DNA of 64,000 bases from Melieria omissa (GCA_963971225.1 OZ020269.1:82002450-82066449); one strand, 5' to 3'. Shown: positions 14,600 through 26,945, counted from the stretch's first letter. Notes: generated from the sequence alone by a model not told the origin. Program-made: numbers and translations.

Positions 14600-15545
14600 G
14601 CTCAGTCATTCATGAATCGAAACCGAACCGAAATTCAGTGAAGATAAATTTCCGCATTACCTGTTCAACTCTTCCGCAATCAGCTACAAATAAACAACTC
14701 AATCAACTGCAGCGTCCCGGACAAGCCGCACGGCGCACTCGCTGGCGCTGGGGAAAATTTCCCTCTCGACACAAACACTTGCAGTGCTCCGATTAAAAAA
14801 CAACACTTGAACGAATGAAACGGGAACGGCGGCGCGCGCACACGAAACAATAAATTCTGGAGTCAGCATCCAGCATGCAGCATTTGCGTAATTTATGCGA
14901 CGTCCAGTTGAAGTGAAAACCGATAGATACGCGCGCGGCAAATGCGCACTCAATCACGCTGAGCAGCGCCCCTCGAATGCGGCCGTGTGGTCGCAAGGGG
15001 CCGGGGGACTAATGAGTGCGACCGTGTAGAGTAGCAGATTGAGCCCGACGGCGCTGCAGCGCTGGGGGCTAGCGGCACGGCTCTCTGTGGCGGGCAGGAG
15101 GACGCAAACTGGAGCAGATGCACACTCACACGACAAAAAGCGGTTAGGCGCAAAGCCGTGTCGCCGTTTAAGGAAGATTTACAGCTGCGACAACACTGTC
15201 AGAAGCGCGAAATCCCCACAAAAGTGCCGAGATGGATCCGTACGGGCGCTGAGTGGTAGAGCAACTAAACCGATTTCGATTTCGAAAATTCATTTGTGTC
15301 GAGTGGTACGACTGCAATGACGAGAAACGTTGTGCCTGAATGCAGTGGCATGGAATGTGCGCAAACGGCAGCTGAAGTGTGCGGGGAGCGGGGCGATGGT
15401 CCAAGGAACGTAGCCACACATTTGGATGAATGTTTTGAAAATGTGGCAGTGTTGTAAAGCTGAACTGATGAATGGAGGAAAAATGTTTGCAATTTGTTTA
15501 CTACAAAAATGAAAATCAGCAACTTTAGATAGAATCAAAAGGTAA
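14600..15545 (+). other. GC-rich block, candidate leader exon or promoter
   Basis: This block is markedly GC-richer than the kilobases on either side, especially 14700-15420. It has an initiator-like TTCAGTGA near 14633 and ends at a plausible donor AAAAG/GTAATT at 15540/15541. Overlapping frames on both strands are stop-poor simply because of composition, and none reads like a known protein. A first (untranslated) exon and promoter of an unseen gene is the simplest guess. Strand is uncertain. Confidence 0.25.
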
Positions 15546-18100
15546 TTCAATTTCGAAAATTATTTCAGAATCGAAACTGAAAGAAGTACGTACGCTATTC
15601 TCAGAAAAAACAGCTGCATTCTTTTCTAGAAAGTATTGATTCTGCGTATTCAAAAGTGATATATAGTTAAAAAAAATTTACTTGTTTATGAGAAATTACA
15701 TTTCATGCAATTTTTCACTTTCCATTATTTGACATCTCAAGAACTAAGCAAGTTTTTGAAATGGTGCATTTTTTTAATCTGTTTGTGTGATATGCTGATA
15801 CATTGAAATCTATTGGAGTTACTTGCCAGATAGCTTCGCCACGATTATTGTAGTTTTTAAATATTTAGTAAAAAACTGTACAATTTTTCTTGTTCACAAA
15901 AAAATGTCAAACATTTTTTAAAAATTTGCTGTTTTTTATACCAATAACAACAAACAATAGCATAACATGTATAATTTTTTTAAAGTTATAAAATTTTTGG
16001 TTTTTCACAGCAAAATTTTAACAATTATTTAAAATTGTCGTGTCTTTTTGTATACCTACAATTTTTTTACCTTATTATTCAAATTAAACACAATTTTAAT
16101 ATTGATAAAATTTATTTTATTTACGCTAAGATTTACAAGTTTTACAAAATTTTTCAATAGATATTTTCATACTCAGACCAAATATTCTAGTTGCAAAAAT
16201 CCAGATTTATTTAATATTAATTATTGAATTTTTTCAAACCTGGCAACATTTCTTGCCACAAATGAATTTCGTTTGGTTGCGACGCTGATTTTCCGGTGAA
16301 TGCTGTTTCGAAAATTCGCCCCGCGCTGAATTCGAAATTTTCCAAACACCATTCAAATATTTTGTCTGTTTTGAGTGGCGATTAGCTATTTTCAGATATC
16401 TAGAGTGTTGGCCGTGTTCGGCGAGCAGTCAGAACCCGAAAATGTTTACTTGAATGCGCGTGCAGGTTATTTTTGTTTGGCCACAAAGAGCGCTGCCGCG
16501 GCCAAACCGCGAGTCGGGAGAGCGCCTCGCTGGCAGCAGGAGATCGCCTTTTGTTTGAAGCTTGTTTTTTTTTATTGCTTTTGTGGCTATATATGTTCGA
16601 AGCAGCCGCGCAACGATGACGTTCCGGGAGCAGTCTTCTCGCCATGTCGTGTCGAGATGCGGACTTAAGTGTGGTCCACATTGTGTACTCACTTTGTGTT
16701 CGAGTCATTGTTATGCGGTTTTTTCTAAGCAATAAAATCGTCTGTGCCATTCTTCAAGACGCGCAATAGCCATAATTCACGTTTAGTGGGTCATGAAAAT
16801 AATCGCCGGAATGCAGACATTTAATAAATAAATTTATCAGCAAAATATTTGCAGCGCACATACTTTGTGTGATATTTGCCCCGTAAATGTCATAAAGAAA
16901 TATTTATACACCGTACACGACATGCACATCCATGTTTGCGATTACATGCACAAATGTTCGTCTGTATGTATGTGCATGTGTGTGCTTCATGTCGATATGC
17001 CTAATAAATTTCGTGAGCGACTTTTGGCCATTTTTTGCTGAAGGTCAAAATTTTAAGGTTGAGCGTTGCCGGTTTGAAATTTATTATGCGCCATTTAGTC
17101 GCCCTGAAGGGACACGCAATAAATATCGCAGTTTGGCGGCACATTGAGATGGGCGGAGTTCGTTGGGGTTTCGCTTTAAATTTTTTATATTTTGTTGGTA
17201 TTTAATGGGCTTTGCCATTCCGTATTTAATTGTTTAATTGTTTATTGCTGTTAAAAGTAAACTGGGAAAAGATTTGCTTCATTTGGGTTTGCTTCATTGT
17301 ATCTTGAATTCAATTGTTTGTTTTTGTTTACTGGACTCGTGCGTTTTCAATTTTAGTGAATATCTTAAAAATCGTGCGCTATTTTTAGTTTTTGATTATT
17401 TTTATTTTCTATTTTTATAAATAACGTACATATTTGAAGTTTGCTGTTTTATAATTAACTTATCATCACTTGTTTTGAGGTCAACGCTGTGAATTTAACT
17501 AACAGCGTCTCAACAATCTTGTTCACAAATTTGCAAAATGTTTACACTCACCAATAGACCAAAAAACATGGTCGAAAATCAAACTTTTTACAAAACACCT
17601 CCTAGTTTTGAAAATTTTCAAAATAAAAAAAATCGTACTCGGGAAAACATAGCCATATGTCTCCTGAATAAATGAAAAAATCGAATTCGATTAATATTTC
17701 TTGAAGAAGTCTTACCAACAAGTTTGAAAAAAGCACAACCTCAAGGTCGTTCTAAAGTCGCGAGTGTGATGACTTTTAATTTCCAAAATTTTATCTTACA
17801 AGATAAAGCATGTATCAATAAAATAAAAAAAATTTATGGATTTTTATTTATAGGATTATCTCAAGTAGTTCCTTCGCAATTTACTCCGAAAAATAGACTT
17901 AAATTTTCAGCTCGTAACCAGAAGACTCCCTTAAGGACTAATATGTACACGATATCCTCGAATTTCGTGTTTCTAACTCCATTAGCTTAGGATCCAAAAA
18001 TTTTAATACTTTAATTCAATTCTTAAACGCAGTTAACAAACTACCAATTACTTTATTTACAAATTCACACTTTACTTTTATCTTTTACATTTGTTTTTCT
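15546..18100. other. spacer with a smaller GC-rich patch
   Basis: This stretch is AT-rich with no recognised gene. Bases 16300-16680 form a GC-richer patch with an arrangement reminiscent of a leader or promoter, but I find no TATA box, donor or coding frame to support it. Bases 17160-18100 show only short AT-rich frames. Confidence 0.35.
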
Positions 18101-18108
18101 TCCTTGTT

Positions 18109-18584
18109 CACTCCTCTCAGGAGCATAGGACATAAGACTCTTTCATCTTTACTGCTTTGCCTTGTGTTGGTTGCATTAATCAGATGTGTTGTTCTGGCAG
18201 GGTAGGTGATTGGCCTGTCGCAGGTAGTCCTAAAGTGATGGCAGTCTACGCCGCTTAGGAACGTCGCCTACGTCATTTCGAGCTATTGTCCGTCCGCGTC
18301 CCCTTGCAGGTGTCGCTGGTGCAACGTGTAGTAGCTGTTATATTTCTTTTCTTTTATCAGCCGCACAGCGCATAATTGCACGTAATATTACGTGGGAGTG
18401 AGTGGGATAGGAGTAACTTGGGTTGGGGGAATTATTGGATATGTTGGTTAGGAAAATTTAGAGAACAGGAAAAATCGGAAAAGTTGGTTGGAAAAGTGCG
18501 GGACCGTGCACGCGGCGGGAGTTGAACCCACGACCTCTGGGATGACAGTCTAGTGCACTCACGCCAGGCTATCGAGGCTGCTAC
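18109..18584 (-). mobile_element. tRNA-derived SINE (copy 1)
   Basis: Read on the minus strand, the element starts GTAGCAGCCTCGATAGCC. It has an A-box-like TAGCCTGGCGTGAGTGCA and a B box GGGTTCAACTCCC about 50 bases on, i.e. a degenerate tRNA head with a GTC-like anticodon region. A roughly 390-base unrelated body follows. Its end contains GGAGCATAGGACATAAGACT on the plus strand, a LINE-tail-like sequence. A 7-base direct repeat CCTTGTT flanks it (18102-18108 and 18585-18591). RNA polymerase III would transcribe such an element; there is no coding capacity. Confidence 0.6.
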
Positions 18585-18591
18585 CCTTGTT

Positions 18592-21558
18592 GCTTACTGA
18601 AATACTCTATGTTGCACCTTTGTTTGCTAAAACACAACTGATCCTCTGCGCTGTACCTGGCTGCCTTTTGTGCTTGGCTGCTTTTCGTGCAGATCGTTCT
18701 CGCACATTGCAGTTGGACTCAAAATTTCAAATTAGAGCGAAATTGTAGCAAGTCCGCTATTTTCTAAAAGTGCGTGCCTAAAAGTATGCCTAAGTAAAAG
18801 CATTCTTGTGCATATCCCAGCGACAGTGTGCCTTATCGTTACAATTCTTTTCTATTCAAACAAAGAATGTTTTACAAACGACAAAAATACAATATTTAAT
18901 GAATTTTAATTAACTTTTTTTAAATTAACTTTTCGCATGTAAAATTGGCTGTGGCAGGGTGTTTTATCTCGAATTTAATTTAATTTAATTTTGAATTCAA
19001 TGTGATAATTGTATCTATCTCTATCTGCAGAAGATTTATCGCTCATCTCAGAAAGTCTGTTGCTGAAGACCACAGCGGAAATGTGTCTTCACAACACTGC
19101 AGACCTCTGTATGTGTGAAATTGTCTTGGTTCACTTTTTAAATGTTACTTTCTACATTTATATTTATACATATTTCATAAATCTCATGTACTTTGAAAAT
19201 AAATATTTTGTTAAAATAACATTTAATTTACTGTAATTTAGTATTTTAATTCCTGCTTTCATTCTTGCTGCATTGAAAGTGTTGCGAAACGTTGCGCTTA
19301 TCCCGCTTAGCTGGCATTCAATTAAAAGTAAGCGGATTGCTCGAGTACGTCGAGTAATTGCCTCAGTGTCGCATCAAAAGACTCCACTCGAACACATTAC
19401 TGAAATTAAATTCAAATTCACAAAGACCTTTAATAAACACATTCATATATACATGTGTGTGTGTGTGTGTATTATTCGTTGATGCTTGCACAAAGCAGCG
19501 AGCGCGAATTAATTTTTGACACCGCGTTCCTTCCACTTTTGACTGTGGTTTCCCAACAGAGTGCGAGCAGGAGATTCCGTGCGGTTTGCGCTCGAGCGAC
19601 ACCAGCAGCAGTCAAGTAAGACGAGTTAAATGCACTTAACAAATTCACCGCAGTTATAAACGGGCAACAAAAGCACAAGATAAGACGAAGGACCAAGCAG
19701 ACGAGGACTGCTACATTCCTACCCTCACACATACACATGTGGTTAAAATAATGGGAACAGTGTTTTACAAAATTTTAAAAAAACATTTTTTTACAATAAT
19801 TTTCCCATATCATAAAAAAATAATTTAATAGGTATTAAAAACTTTCAGTTTTGTTAACAAAGTTTGTATGGAATCAACAGAACCATTTAGACAAAATCAT
19901 AAAAATTTGCATCCAATAAATGAAAGGAAGAAGAAGTTATAATGTCAAAGAAGTTAGAATAACCATTGATAGTTTGTAGTTTATGACAACTTTTTGTTGG
20001 GGTCTTTTACCAACATTAATCGTCCTTATTTTGAAATACTTTCTTCCCGAATGATTTTGTTCCGCCATATTTTAGTAAAAATTCTAAATACAACATTGTT
20101 ATTTTTGGAGTCTGAATAAATAAATCGATGTTCTAATTCATTTAGTGATTAAGGAAAAAGAATACTTTCTTTAAAATTATAATGTTGTCCGTAGATCTTA
20201 TTTAGTCCATATGTGTACAAATATAAAGTGTAGAGCTTACAAGAGATTTTCATAACAAAACCAACAAGTAGTGAGTCGCAGAGTCGCAGGCACAGTGCCA
20301 GCAGCCCCAACTCTACGCGACGACACCGGTGCGCGTTCACAGCAGCTGTCTAGCGACAGACACAGCAACGGCAGCAGCAGCCGCATCAAGGTGTGAAAAT
20401 TAAAAGCGACTGACTGAGAAAAACAGCGCATCAAGTGAAACAAGTATTGTGGAAGAAAACGCGCAGACCAACACTTGGCGCGCGCTCCTTGCAAGGATGC
20501 CGCACGCCACGTCAGCAGAGCTCCCCACCTAAGTGCCGCAATGCTGCGCTGACATGTGAATTATTACATTGTTGCCACCCAATGCGGAATGCGGCAAGAG
20601 TTCCGTTGCGCACGCGCACACTGTCAAAATATTTGCACAGCAGCTGCCGGCTGCCGAGTTGCTTTATGTTGCGGCAATGCATTAATTGAATGCGGTGCTG
20701 CTTTGTGTGTCGGTAAATAACAAAGACAAATACAAATACAAAGCGCCTTAGAGAATCTGCGAACGTCTGCGACCGTTGGCCGACAATGTCGGCGGACCGT
20801 GGAGCGAGCATTAAATTTTAATCTCCCATGGTAAACAAGTTTGTTCAATACTATTCAATATGAATGAAGTAAATCACGTGAAGTTGTTTTGCTCTTGCAA
20901 GGCAACGTTCTAGAAAGAAGTTGTTACTTTTAATTAGGCGAATAGTTTTGTGGTAACTTTTAGGTGAGGAAAATGTGACAAATTAAATAAACGGCAAAGA
21001 AGTGAAAGTAGTAGTTGAAATCCGGCCAGTCCAACTAAAAATTTATTTGTTTTTGATTCTATTTGTAAATTCTATTTTTTAAGTCGTCGAAAGAGTCGTT
21101 AATTTCTAACATTAAAAAAAGTTTATTTTTAACCTATACCGATGCTGATTGAAGTTACAAGTTAGAGTGATATCAGTTCAATTTTATCAACAGAAATCAG
21201 AATGGATTTTATAAATTTGATTAAATCAAACAACCAATAAAAATGTAATAGATTAGACTAGAAAAGCTAGGATTTAGTATCGTAATTAAGCTGCCGTGCA
21301 AGTTCTATAAGAATGTGTGTGTTTGTTTGTAGATTTTCAGTTTTGTATCCTCAACAAAGATTGGGAAGAATTGTATGTCAATTCAATTTTTTAAAATGGT
21401 GCCATGTTTTATTTGTTGTCATTAACATGTCACGTTCATTAACATGTCTTCCTTTTTTATTATCTCAATTAACCGAAACTCTGCCCATTCAGCATTTGAA
21501 CATTTATCACTCTGGGCGCTTTGCATAAACCGCCAAAATTTTTGCGAATTTACTTTAT
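18592..21558. other. spacer with candidate leader block at 20240-20830
   Basis: No gene is recognised. Bases 20240-20830 are GC-rich with CAGCAG and GTGAAA-type text typical of fly 5' leaders, preceded by TATAAAG near 20222. A possible donor AAG/GTGTGA lies near 20390. This could be a first exon on the plus strand of an unseen gene. Nothing confirms transcription. A GT microsatellite lies at about 19453-19470. Confidence 0.25.
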
Positions 21559-22023
21559 TTATTTATTTAATTCACTTAAACTTACAAAATTTCGGTGGCC
21601 AGGAATGCAATTTAAATCGACTTCACCGAAGAATTTTAATAATTTCGTAATTTTTGCGGTTTTAAACGAGCCGGGCGCTATTTTAACCTCGACTGACTGC
21701 ATTGAGTAGATGCCTTTTAACGCCGCTGTAACCGCCGCAACGTTGCAGGATTTAGGTAAATATTTTCGTATCTGTTGGATTTGCGTGCGCGGCACGTGCG
21801 GCAGCCGAAAACTCAAAGTGTACGTGAATTGTAGAAAATTTGTGTTTGTATTTTCGTGGTTAGCGAAATGAAATGCCAATTTAATGGCGAAAAGGATTTG
21901 GCGCATTGTAAGCGAGACGCCGTTTCTGTGAAGCCGGAAGTGGGTGAGTGAGCGAGTGGCAACAGGTCGCGCGTGTAGAATTTCACTTGAATGCTTGTTT
22001 TGGATATGCGATGTTTGTGACAT
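21559..22023 (-). CDS. hypothetical ORF, no recognised family
   Basis: An uninterrupted minus-strand frame from an ATG at 22023 runs about 155 codons to a stop at 21559, and it stays open a further 35 codons upstream without an ATG. That is long for this base composition, but the predicted protein has no recognisable domain, signal peptide or membrane segment. Codon use shows no clear preference for C/G-ending codons, unlike the trpl exons downstream. It could be chance, a leader region, or a lineage-specific gene. I report it only because of its length. Confidence 0.18.
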   Translation of the reverse strand: MSQTSHIQNKHSSEILHARPVATRSLTHFRLHRNGVSLTMRQILFAIKLAFHFANHENTNTNFLQFTYTLSFRLPHVPRTQIQQIRKYLPKSCNVAAVTAALKGIYSMQSVEVKIAPGSFKTAKITKLLKFFGEVDLNCIPGHRNFVSLSELNK

Positions 22024-23345
22024 GAGAAACCGCGAATATGTATTTTTGTTGTTGTGATTTTTACGAATACTTGTGTAGCGGAAGTAATTCAGGGCATAAA
22101 AGTGCGCAGCACTTGGCTTAAATTCAAACAAAATTCTGTGCTCATCAAAAATTTCTAAAATTGTGCGGAAGTTTTTTTGCGCTGCGCAACAAATTTACCG
22201 ACAACATTTCAACCTAATCTGTGAGATTTCGAAAATGCTTTTGTGAAATGTTCTCGGCCGTACAAAAATTACCAACAAAGAGTCAAAAGTTGTGTAGAAG
22301 ACCTAAAAATTCAAAAGTAATACAAAACTGATGTGTGCGGAGATATGTCTGAGTGGCTGCGTGAATGAATCCCTGTCACACATGCACACACACACACATA
22401 CAAACAGCCACACATGCTTACAGGTGTAAGTAGCTGGAGAAAATCTCAGCACTTATAATGCAACGGCTACAACAACAATAAGAATAATAACAACACCAAC
22501 TAGGCAGCGTACCACGTACTCGTACAGCGTTCGAAACGAAGGAGCCAGCAAAAGCAGCCACAGCCACTCTGGCGCACGAAGGGTTTCAGCGCCTGTAAGC
22601 ATACTTTATATTTCGTTCTCGAGTGCGTTTGTGTGTCGAAATAACGAAAGCACAGATAAATCACAACACAACCGCTTTATAATAGCAACAACACACACTC
22701 AACTGCACCTGCACACCGTCGCTTTTCAATTTTCAGTGGAGATGATTTACGGGATTTATTTTGCGGTTTCCATCAATACAAATACAAATACTCAACGTTT
22801 AAATAATTTTCATTTAATGCGAATTGCCTTGGCGGCGCTTGCACATGCAAACATAAACTCGTCTCTTCAGCGCGCTCCGCCGCTGTCCGCAGGCTTTCAG
22901 CACAGAATTTTCTTTGTTCGGCAACGCGTGTGCCGTGAAGGGTGCAGCGGAAATGAGTTGAGCCACCGGATATTAAAGTGTCGGCCAATATTTAATAATA
23001 AAGCAACAATTAGAGGTCTTCCGTTTGCGGTGTGCTTTCAAATTGGCCTCAGAACTTTCGTTACCCAAGCGCGGCTTTAAAACAAATATGCAAAGGCAGC
23101 ATGAGTTTGAGTTGTTTTTTGTGCTAAATTGCACCAGTAGGGATGGATCGATTTTTGCTGTATTTAAGTGTAAATAGTTTTTGATAGAGGACGGCTATTA
23201 TGAATTCGCATGTAGCATATTCCGCGTTGAACTTCAACTTTGGTTCACCGTCCCATTCTAATTATTCTAAAATGTTCATATAATTTTAAAATGAAATTTG
23301 TCCTAAAATAAGGGTTAAAGTTTTATAAAATTTCTTACGTGTTTT
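22024..23345. other. spacer, possible leader exon near 22500-22592
   Basis: Bases 22340-22620 contain AC repeats and CAACAA-rich text ending at a possible donor CGCCT/GTAAGC near 22592, as in fly untranslated first exons. A 149-codon frame at 22631-23080 begins at a non-ATG codon, is low complexity, and is not supported as coding. No other feature is seen. Confidence 0.25.
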
Positions 23346-23349
23346 TCTT

Positions 23350-24345
23350 ATTTTCGGCGTGACTCCCCCGAGTTAGTGTTCTGAGAACCTCGAGGATTTC
23401 AGTATGAACCTGGCTATGGCCCTGATGCTCAGTGAAGATAGCTCAGTCAAAGTGGTAAGGAATGGTGAGCCAAGAATCTTAAGCTGGCTTCTGGCAAGAG
23501 AAGGGCATTGACACATAGCACGGTCTGTTCCTCCTCCACTGAGTCACAGCCTCGGCAAAACTCATTATGTTGCACACCTAATCGTTCCGCGTGCTTGCCA
23601 ATTAAACCCGGTGAGTACAGATACCACCAGACTAATGGAGTCGCGACTGAGGTGCAAGAGTTAATTGATGCGCCTCAAGTTATACGAAGGCCAGGTTTGC
23701 CTAGCAATGTAACAGGTGGGTTCGCACGACCACAATCTGCTCGATACGTTCAAATATTGTCGTTTGGGGTCCAGCTTAACAGACGCAAGTAGAGCCCCAA
23801 CAACTAGCAAGGGGAAGATAGAGTCAAGACAATAGAGTCTACTACGAGCTAAAGTGCCAAGGGAGTTGCGGCAGTCAAGAACTAGCTTTGATGTAGTGGA
23901 TACATCTGCCAAGGACCTGATTGTTGCTTGACCGTCCAAAAAGATATGTCAACATCGGAAATACCCTTGCGAGTAAGCCACAAAGACGCCTGCTGGAGAT
24001 GTTAACAGTGAACATTCAATCGAACAGGAGAGAGAAGCATATGTAATCGACGTCCACCGGGCTGGAGCCATTAATGGTGATGATTCTGGCGTGGCCAAGA
24101 TCGAGTCTAGTTCAGAGGGAAATGACGTTGAGTCTGATAGCAGAGCAACGAGCATGGGCCTTAATCAGGAGCTCCGTTGGGAGCCAGTGAAGGAATGTGA
24201 AAAGTGCTTTGGTCGACGTTGTTCAGAGAGCCCCGGTAATCAGGATGGCCGTTATTCTCCTGACTTTGTCAAGAGGTTTTTGGTTAATCGCCTTCGTAAC
24301 TGCCGGCCACCAGAATACGGCGCCATACAATAGAGTTCAGAATTT
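23350..24345 (-). mobile_element. LINE 3' fragment: RT thumb, RNase H, zinc knuckle
   Basis: On the minus strand, 24330-24130 reads LLYGAVFWWPAV and then STKALFTFLHWLPTELLIKA, the conserved segment after the RT core in RNase H-bearing LINEs ('LLYGA--WW ... LP--L-IK'). A degenerate RNase H follows with DGQATIRSLADVSTTSK near 23935-23880. The end is HAERLGVQHNEFCRGCDS near 23600-23545 followed by a damaged knuckle. The text is frame-broken. Together these are the ordered 3' parts of an R1/I/LOA-type pol, 5'-truncated and inactive. Confidence 0.7.
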
Positions 24346-24479
24346 AGTTGTCAAGTATTTGATGCATCTGAACTATGCAACACGCTTTCTTTTTGATCTA
24401 CAGTTTGCTTCAAAAAGTGTACTAAATTGGTGCAGTTTTCACAAGATTAGGCAAATTTAAGGTTCTATCGAAATAGATG

Positions 24480-24645
24480 GCAGTCGAATAGGACGTAAAG
24501 TGGTTTTAATAACCAGTTTCGTCCGCTCCCAATTTATTTGAAAAGGGAGTTTGCCTACAAATTTTGAGACCCATACCATTTCAAACCAATAATTTTTGTA
24601 TTAATGGGCGTTGAACCTCTCAAACCCCCTGTGTGTGCCACTGTT
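24480..24645 (+). repeat. dispersed repeat end, copy A
   Basis: The right part reads TCAAACCCCCTGTGTGTGCC followed by ACTG, and matches the end of a second block at about 26790-26945 (CAAACCCCCGTGTACGCCAC then TG). Both blocks are preceded by similar T-rich text with phrases of the type 'CATATTTTA/ATACCATTTCAAA'. They are likely two diverged copies of one transposable-element end. The boundaries are approximate. Confidence 0.35.
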
Positions 24646-24649
24646 AATG

Positions 24650-25810
24650 GGACATACACATTCATACTTATTAAATTTAATGAGAATTACTAAAGGTATA
24701 TAAAAATATATTTTGGAGTTTCATTGATGTCCGTCCATCGCTGAACTTGAGTGATAAATATTTTTCTTTGATTGTATTATTTTCTTTAATCTTTACTTCT
24801 GATCAAACGCAGCGGTTTACTCTGCTTTCTCACGTCAAAAAAATGCCACAAATATAGCAAATTTCGCTGTTAATTAAATTGCTAAATATAACTTAAAAGC
24901 ATTTTAAATCAATTCAAGTATTTTTCAATAATTTTATGGCAAACGAACTCAGCAACATTTGCGTGAGCGTATTTTAAACACACAAAGCACTGAAGAGTAA
25001 ATATAAAAGTTAAATTTTCGCTTAAATATGCACAAAATTGCTCAGTTTCAACACTTGAATCGGCCAATTAAAAATTTAATTCGTATTTTAAACCCATGAC
25101 TGCTGGATACGTACTTAAGAAGCCACAAAACAGTGTCATTTTTCGAAGTGGGTAAGAGATATAACACAGATTTTATTTTAAATGTTAATATGTTTTAAAA
25201 ATAATCTTAAGAATTCAGTGTGTCAGTTAATACAATTGATGGTATTTTTAATTTGAGAGATTTTCAGAATCTTACTTTATTTTCTGATCCCGTAAGTAGA
25301 TTACTTAAACCTTAAATTTTGCTCAGCAACTTCTATTGTCTATTTTACTGTCACATTTTATAGTCAAACCTATGGTTAATCGTTTAAGAATTAATATGGC
25401 AATTTATGCATTTTAATTTTTTAATTTCTGAAAAAACACCAAAAATATTTAATTAAAATCGTAAAAACATTTTGGACGTGTTTTGTGATTTATTTACAAT
25501 TTTTAAAAATATTTTGTTTATTCGTTTCAGCTGGTCATTGACGCATCTCACTCACGTTCGCTGGTGTTGTGTGCTTTTTCAACAGTGTGCATTGTTGTTG
25601 CTGTTGTTAGACAGACGTCATCCAGACACGGCAGGTAGTATGTGTCGAGACGTATGAGTGGGTGGCGAAATACACTTGGAAATTTCAGCGGAAGCCCCAC
25701 AAAGTGGCCGGAAGTCAGCGTGTAGAGTGAGCGCATGCGGTGTGTTGAAATGGTTTTTAATTAAAGGCAAAACACAAAAATGATTTTACTTACAGCTGGT
25801 CTACTCACAT
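24650..25810. other. AT-rich spacer
   Basis: No gene, RNA or element is recognised. Bases 25520-25740 are slightly GC-richer with opposing short frames of no recognisable content. Confidence 0.4.
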
Positions 25811-25815
25811 ATATG

Positions 25816-26160
25816 CTACGTGTGTACATATGTTCGTGTATGAGCAACAAATAAATATGTAAATATAAATCTTGTAAATAAATTTGTTGCTGAACGAAAA
25901 TGTGTGCGCGCACAACGTCCGCTGCTCTGGGACGTGTCAAGTTCAACATGCGAACTGACTGCAAAGGCATTGCCATTAAATGGCGGAATCGGGGCTGCAC
26001 ACAATTTGCCGTAAGCATTGACCGTATTGGAGAATTCTTGACATGCAACGACGGTATAGCGGACATGGCTGCATTCCATTTGGTAGGCGAAGTACTCGGA
26101 GACGGCAGCGGTGAGCATTTGCAGACGGCGACTCTGCACTGCGAGACGTTTGTCATAATA
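25816..26160 (-). other. unassigned coding-like block
   Basis: Roughly 25880-26140 is GC-richer than its surroundings. In one minus-strand frame it uses mostly C/G-ending codons, with text such as AVSEYFAYQMECSHVRYTVV and then CQEFSNTVNAYGKLCAAP. This looks protein-like, but I recognise no family. Plus-strand and second minus-strand frames are also open, so strand is not certain. It could be an exon of an unseen gene, a pseudogene fragment or composition alone. Confidence 0.25.
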
Positions 26161-26789
26161 TTTTTTAAATTGAATTGATTAATTTGATTAGGTGAAAGTT
26201 TTCTGCTTGAATTTTTTTATTGAGAGGCCAATGAAACAGATTAAATAAATTTGTATATTTACTTTTTTAATCGTGTTTATTAAATAAATAAATAGACGAA
26301 TGTTTGTAGCGAAGTGCATTTGCTAAGCAAATTTTAGTAAAAGTATATACAAAGCTGAAAAGTTGTGGTTGATTTACAAATTAATTTTAACTTATGATAG
26401 GATGTAATGGAAAACAACACAATACTAATTTTGTAAATTTGTACCGGCATCATAAATATTGTAACGCTATTGGCACCCTGTCGCTATGCATGAATGCTTT
26501 TACGCACAATCCAGAGAGACGAATAAGCCTAAGAGACACGTAGAAAGAGAATAGAAAGACAGACAGATAGGAAACCAGGCAAATAGAAAAAGAGACACAT
26601 AGAAAGACAGGCAGATAGATTGACAGATACATTAATAGCCATTCAGATAAATAGTCAAATAGACAAAAACACAGGTGGCAGTAACATAGACAAACATATC
26701 AAAAGTAGAAACCAGATTCACATCCAGGTAAGTTACACGAACGCATGCCGGTAGAGAGACAATCAAACAGATATTTGTTTGATCAAGCA
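26161..26789. other. AT-rich spacer with AGACAGATAGA-type low complexity
   Basis: Bases 26515-26700 are purine-rich, imperfect GACA/GATA-like simple sequence. The minus-strand frame across it (SIYLPVFLCVSF-like) is a translation of that low complexity. No gene is seen. Confidence 0.5.
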
Positions 26790-26945
26790 CATCCTATGGC
26801 CATCATCAAATGGGTAAAGTGGCCACACAGGATTTCATTTGGGGGGACGGGGAGCTCAATTTGACACCATATTTTACAACAGAAATTTCTGTATTTGTAG
26901 CTGTTTCAACCCCAAACCCCCGTGTACGCCACTGAACGGGTATAT
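26790..26945 (+). repeat. dispersed repeat end, copy B
   Basis: This is the second copy of the repeat described at 24480-24645, with the shared end CAAACCCCCGTGTACGCCAC followed by TG. Divergence between the copies is considerable, suggesting old insertions. Confidence 0.35.

Noticed and set aside
15241..15300. tRNA-like TGAGTGGTAGAGCAACTAAACC (A-box-like)
   Set aside because: No B box at the required distance and no cloverleaf.
18500..18590. A functional tRNA-Asp gene
   Set aside because: Degenerate acceptor and D arms and a continuous non-tRNA body point to a SINE head.
22631..23080. 149-codon plus-strand frame
   Set aside because: Starts at a non-ATG codon and has repetitive Thr/Asn/His-rich text with no domain.
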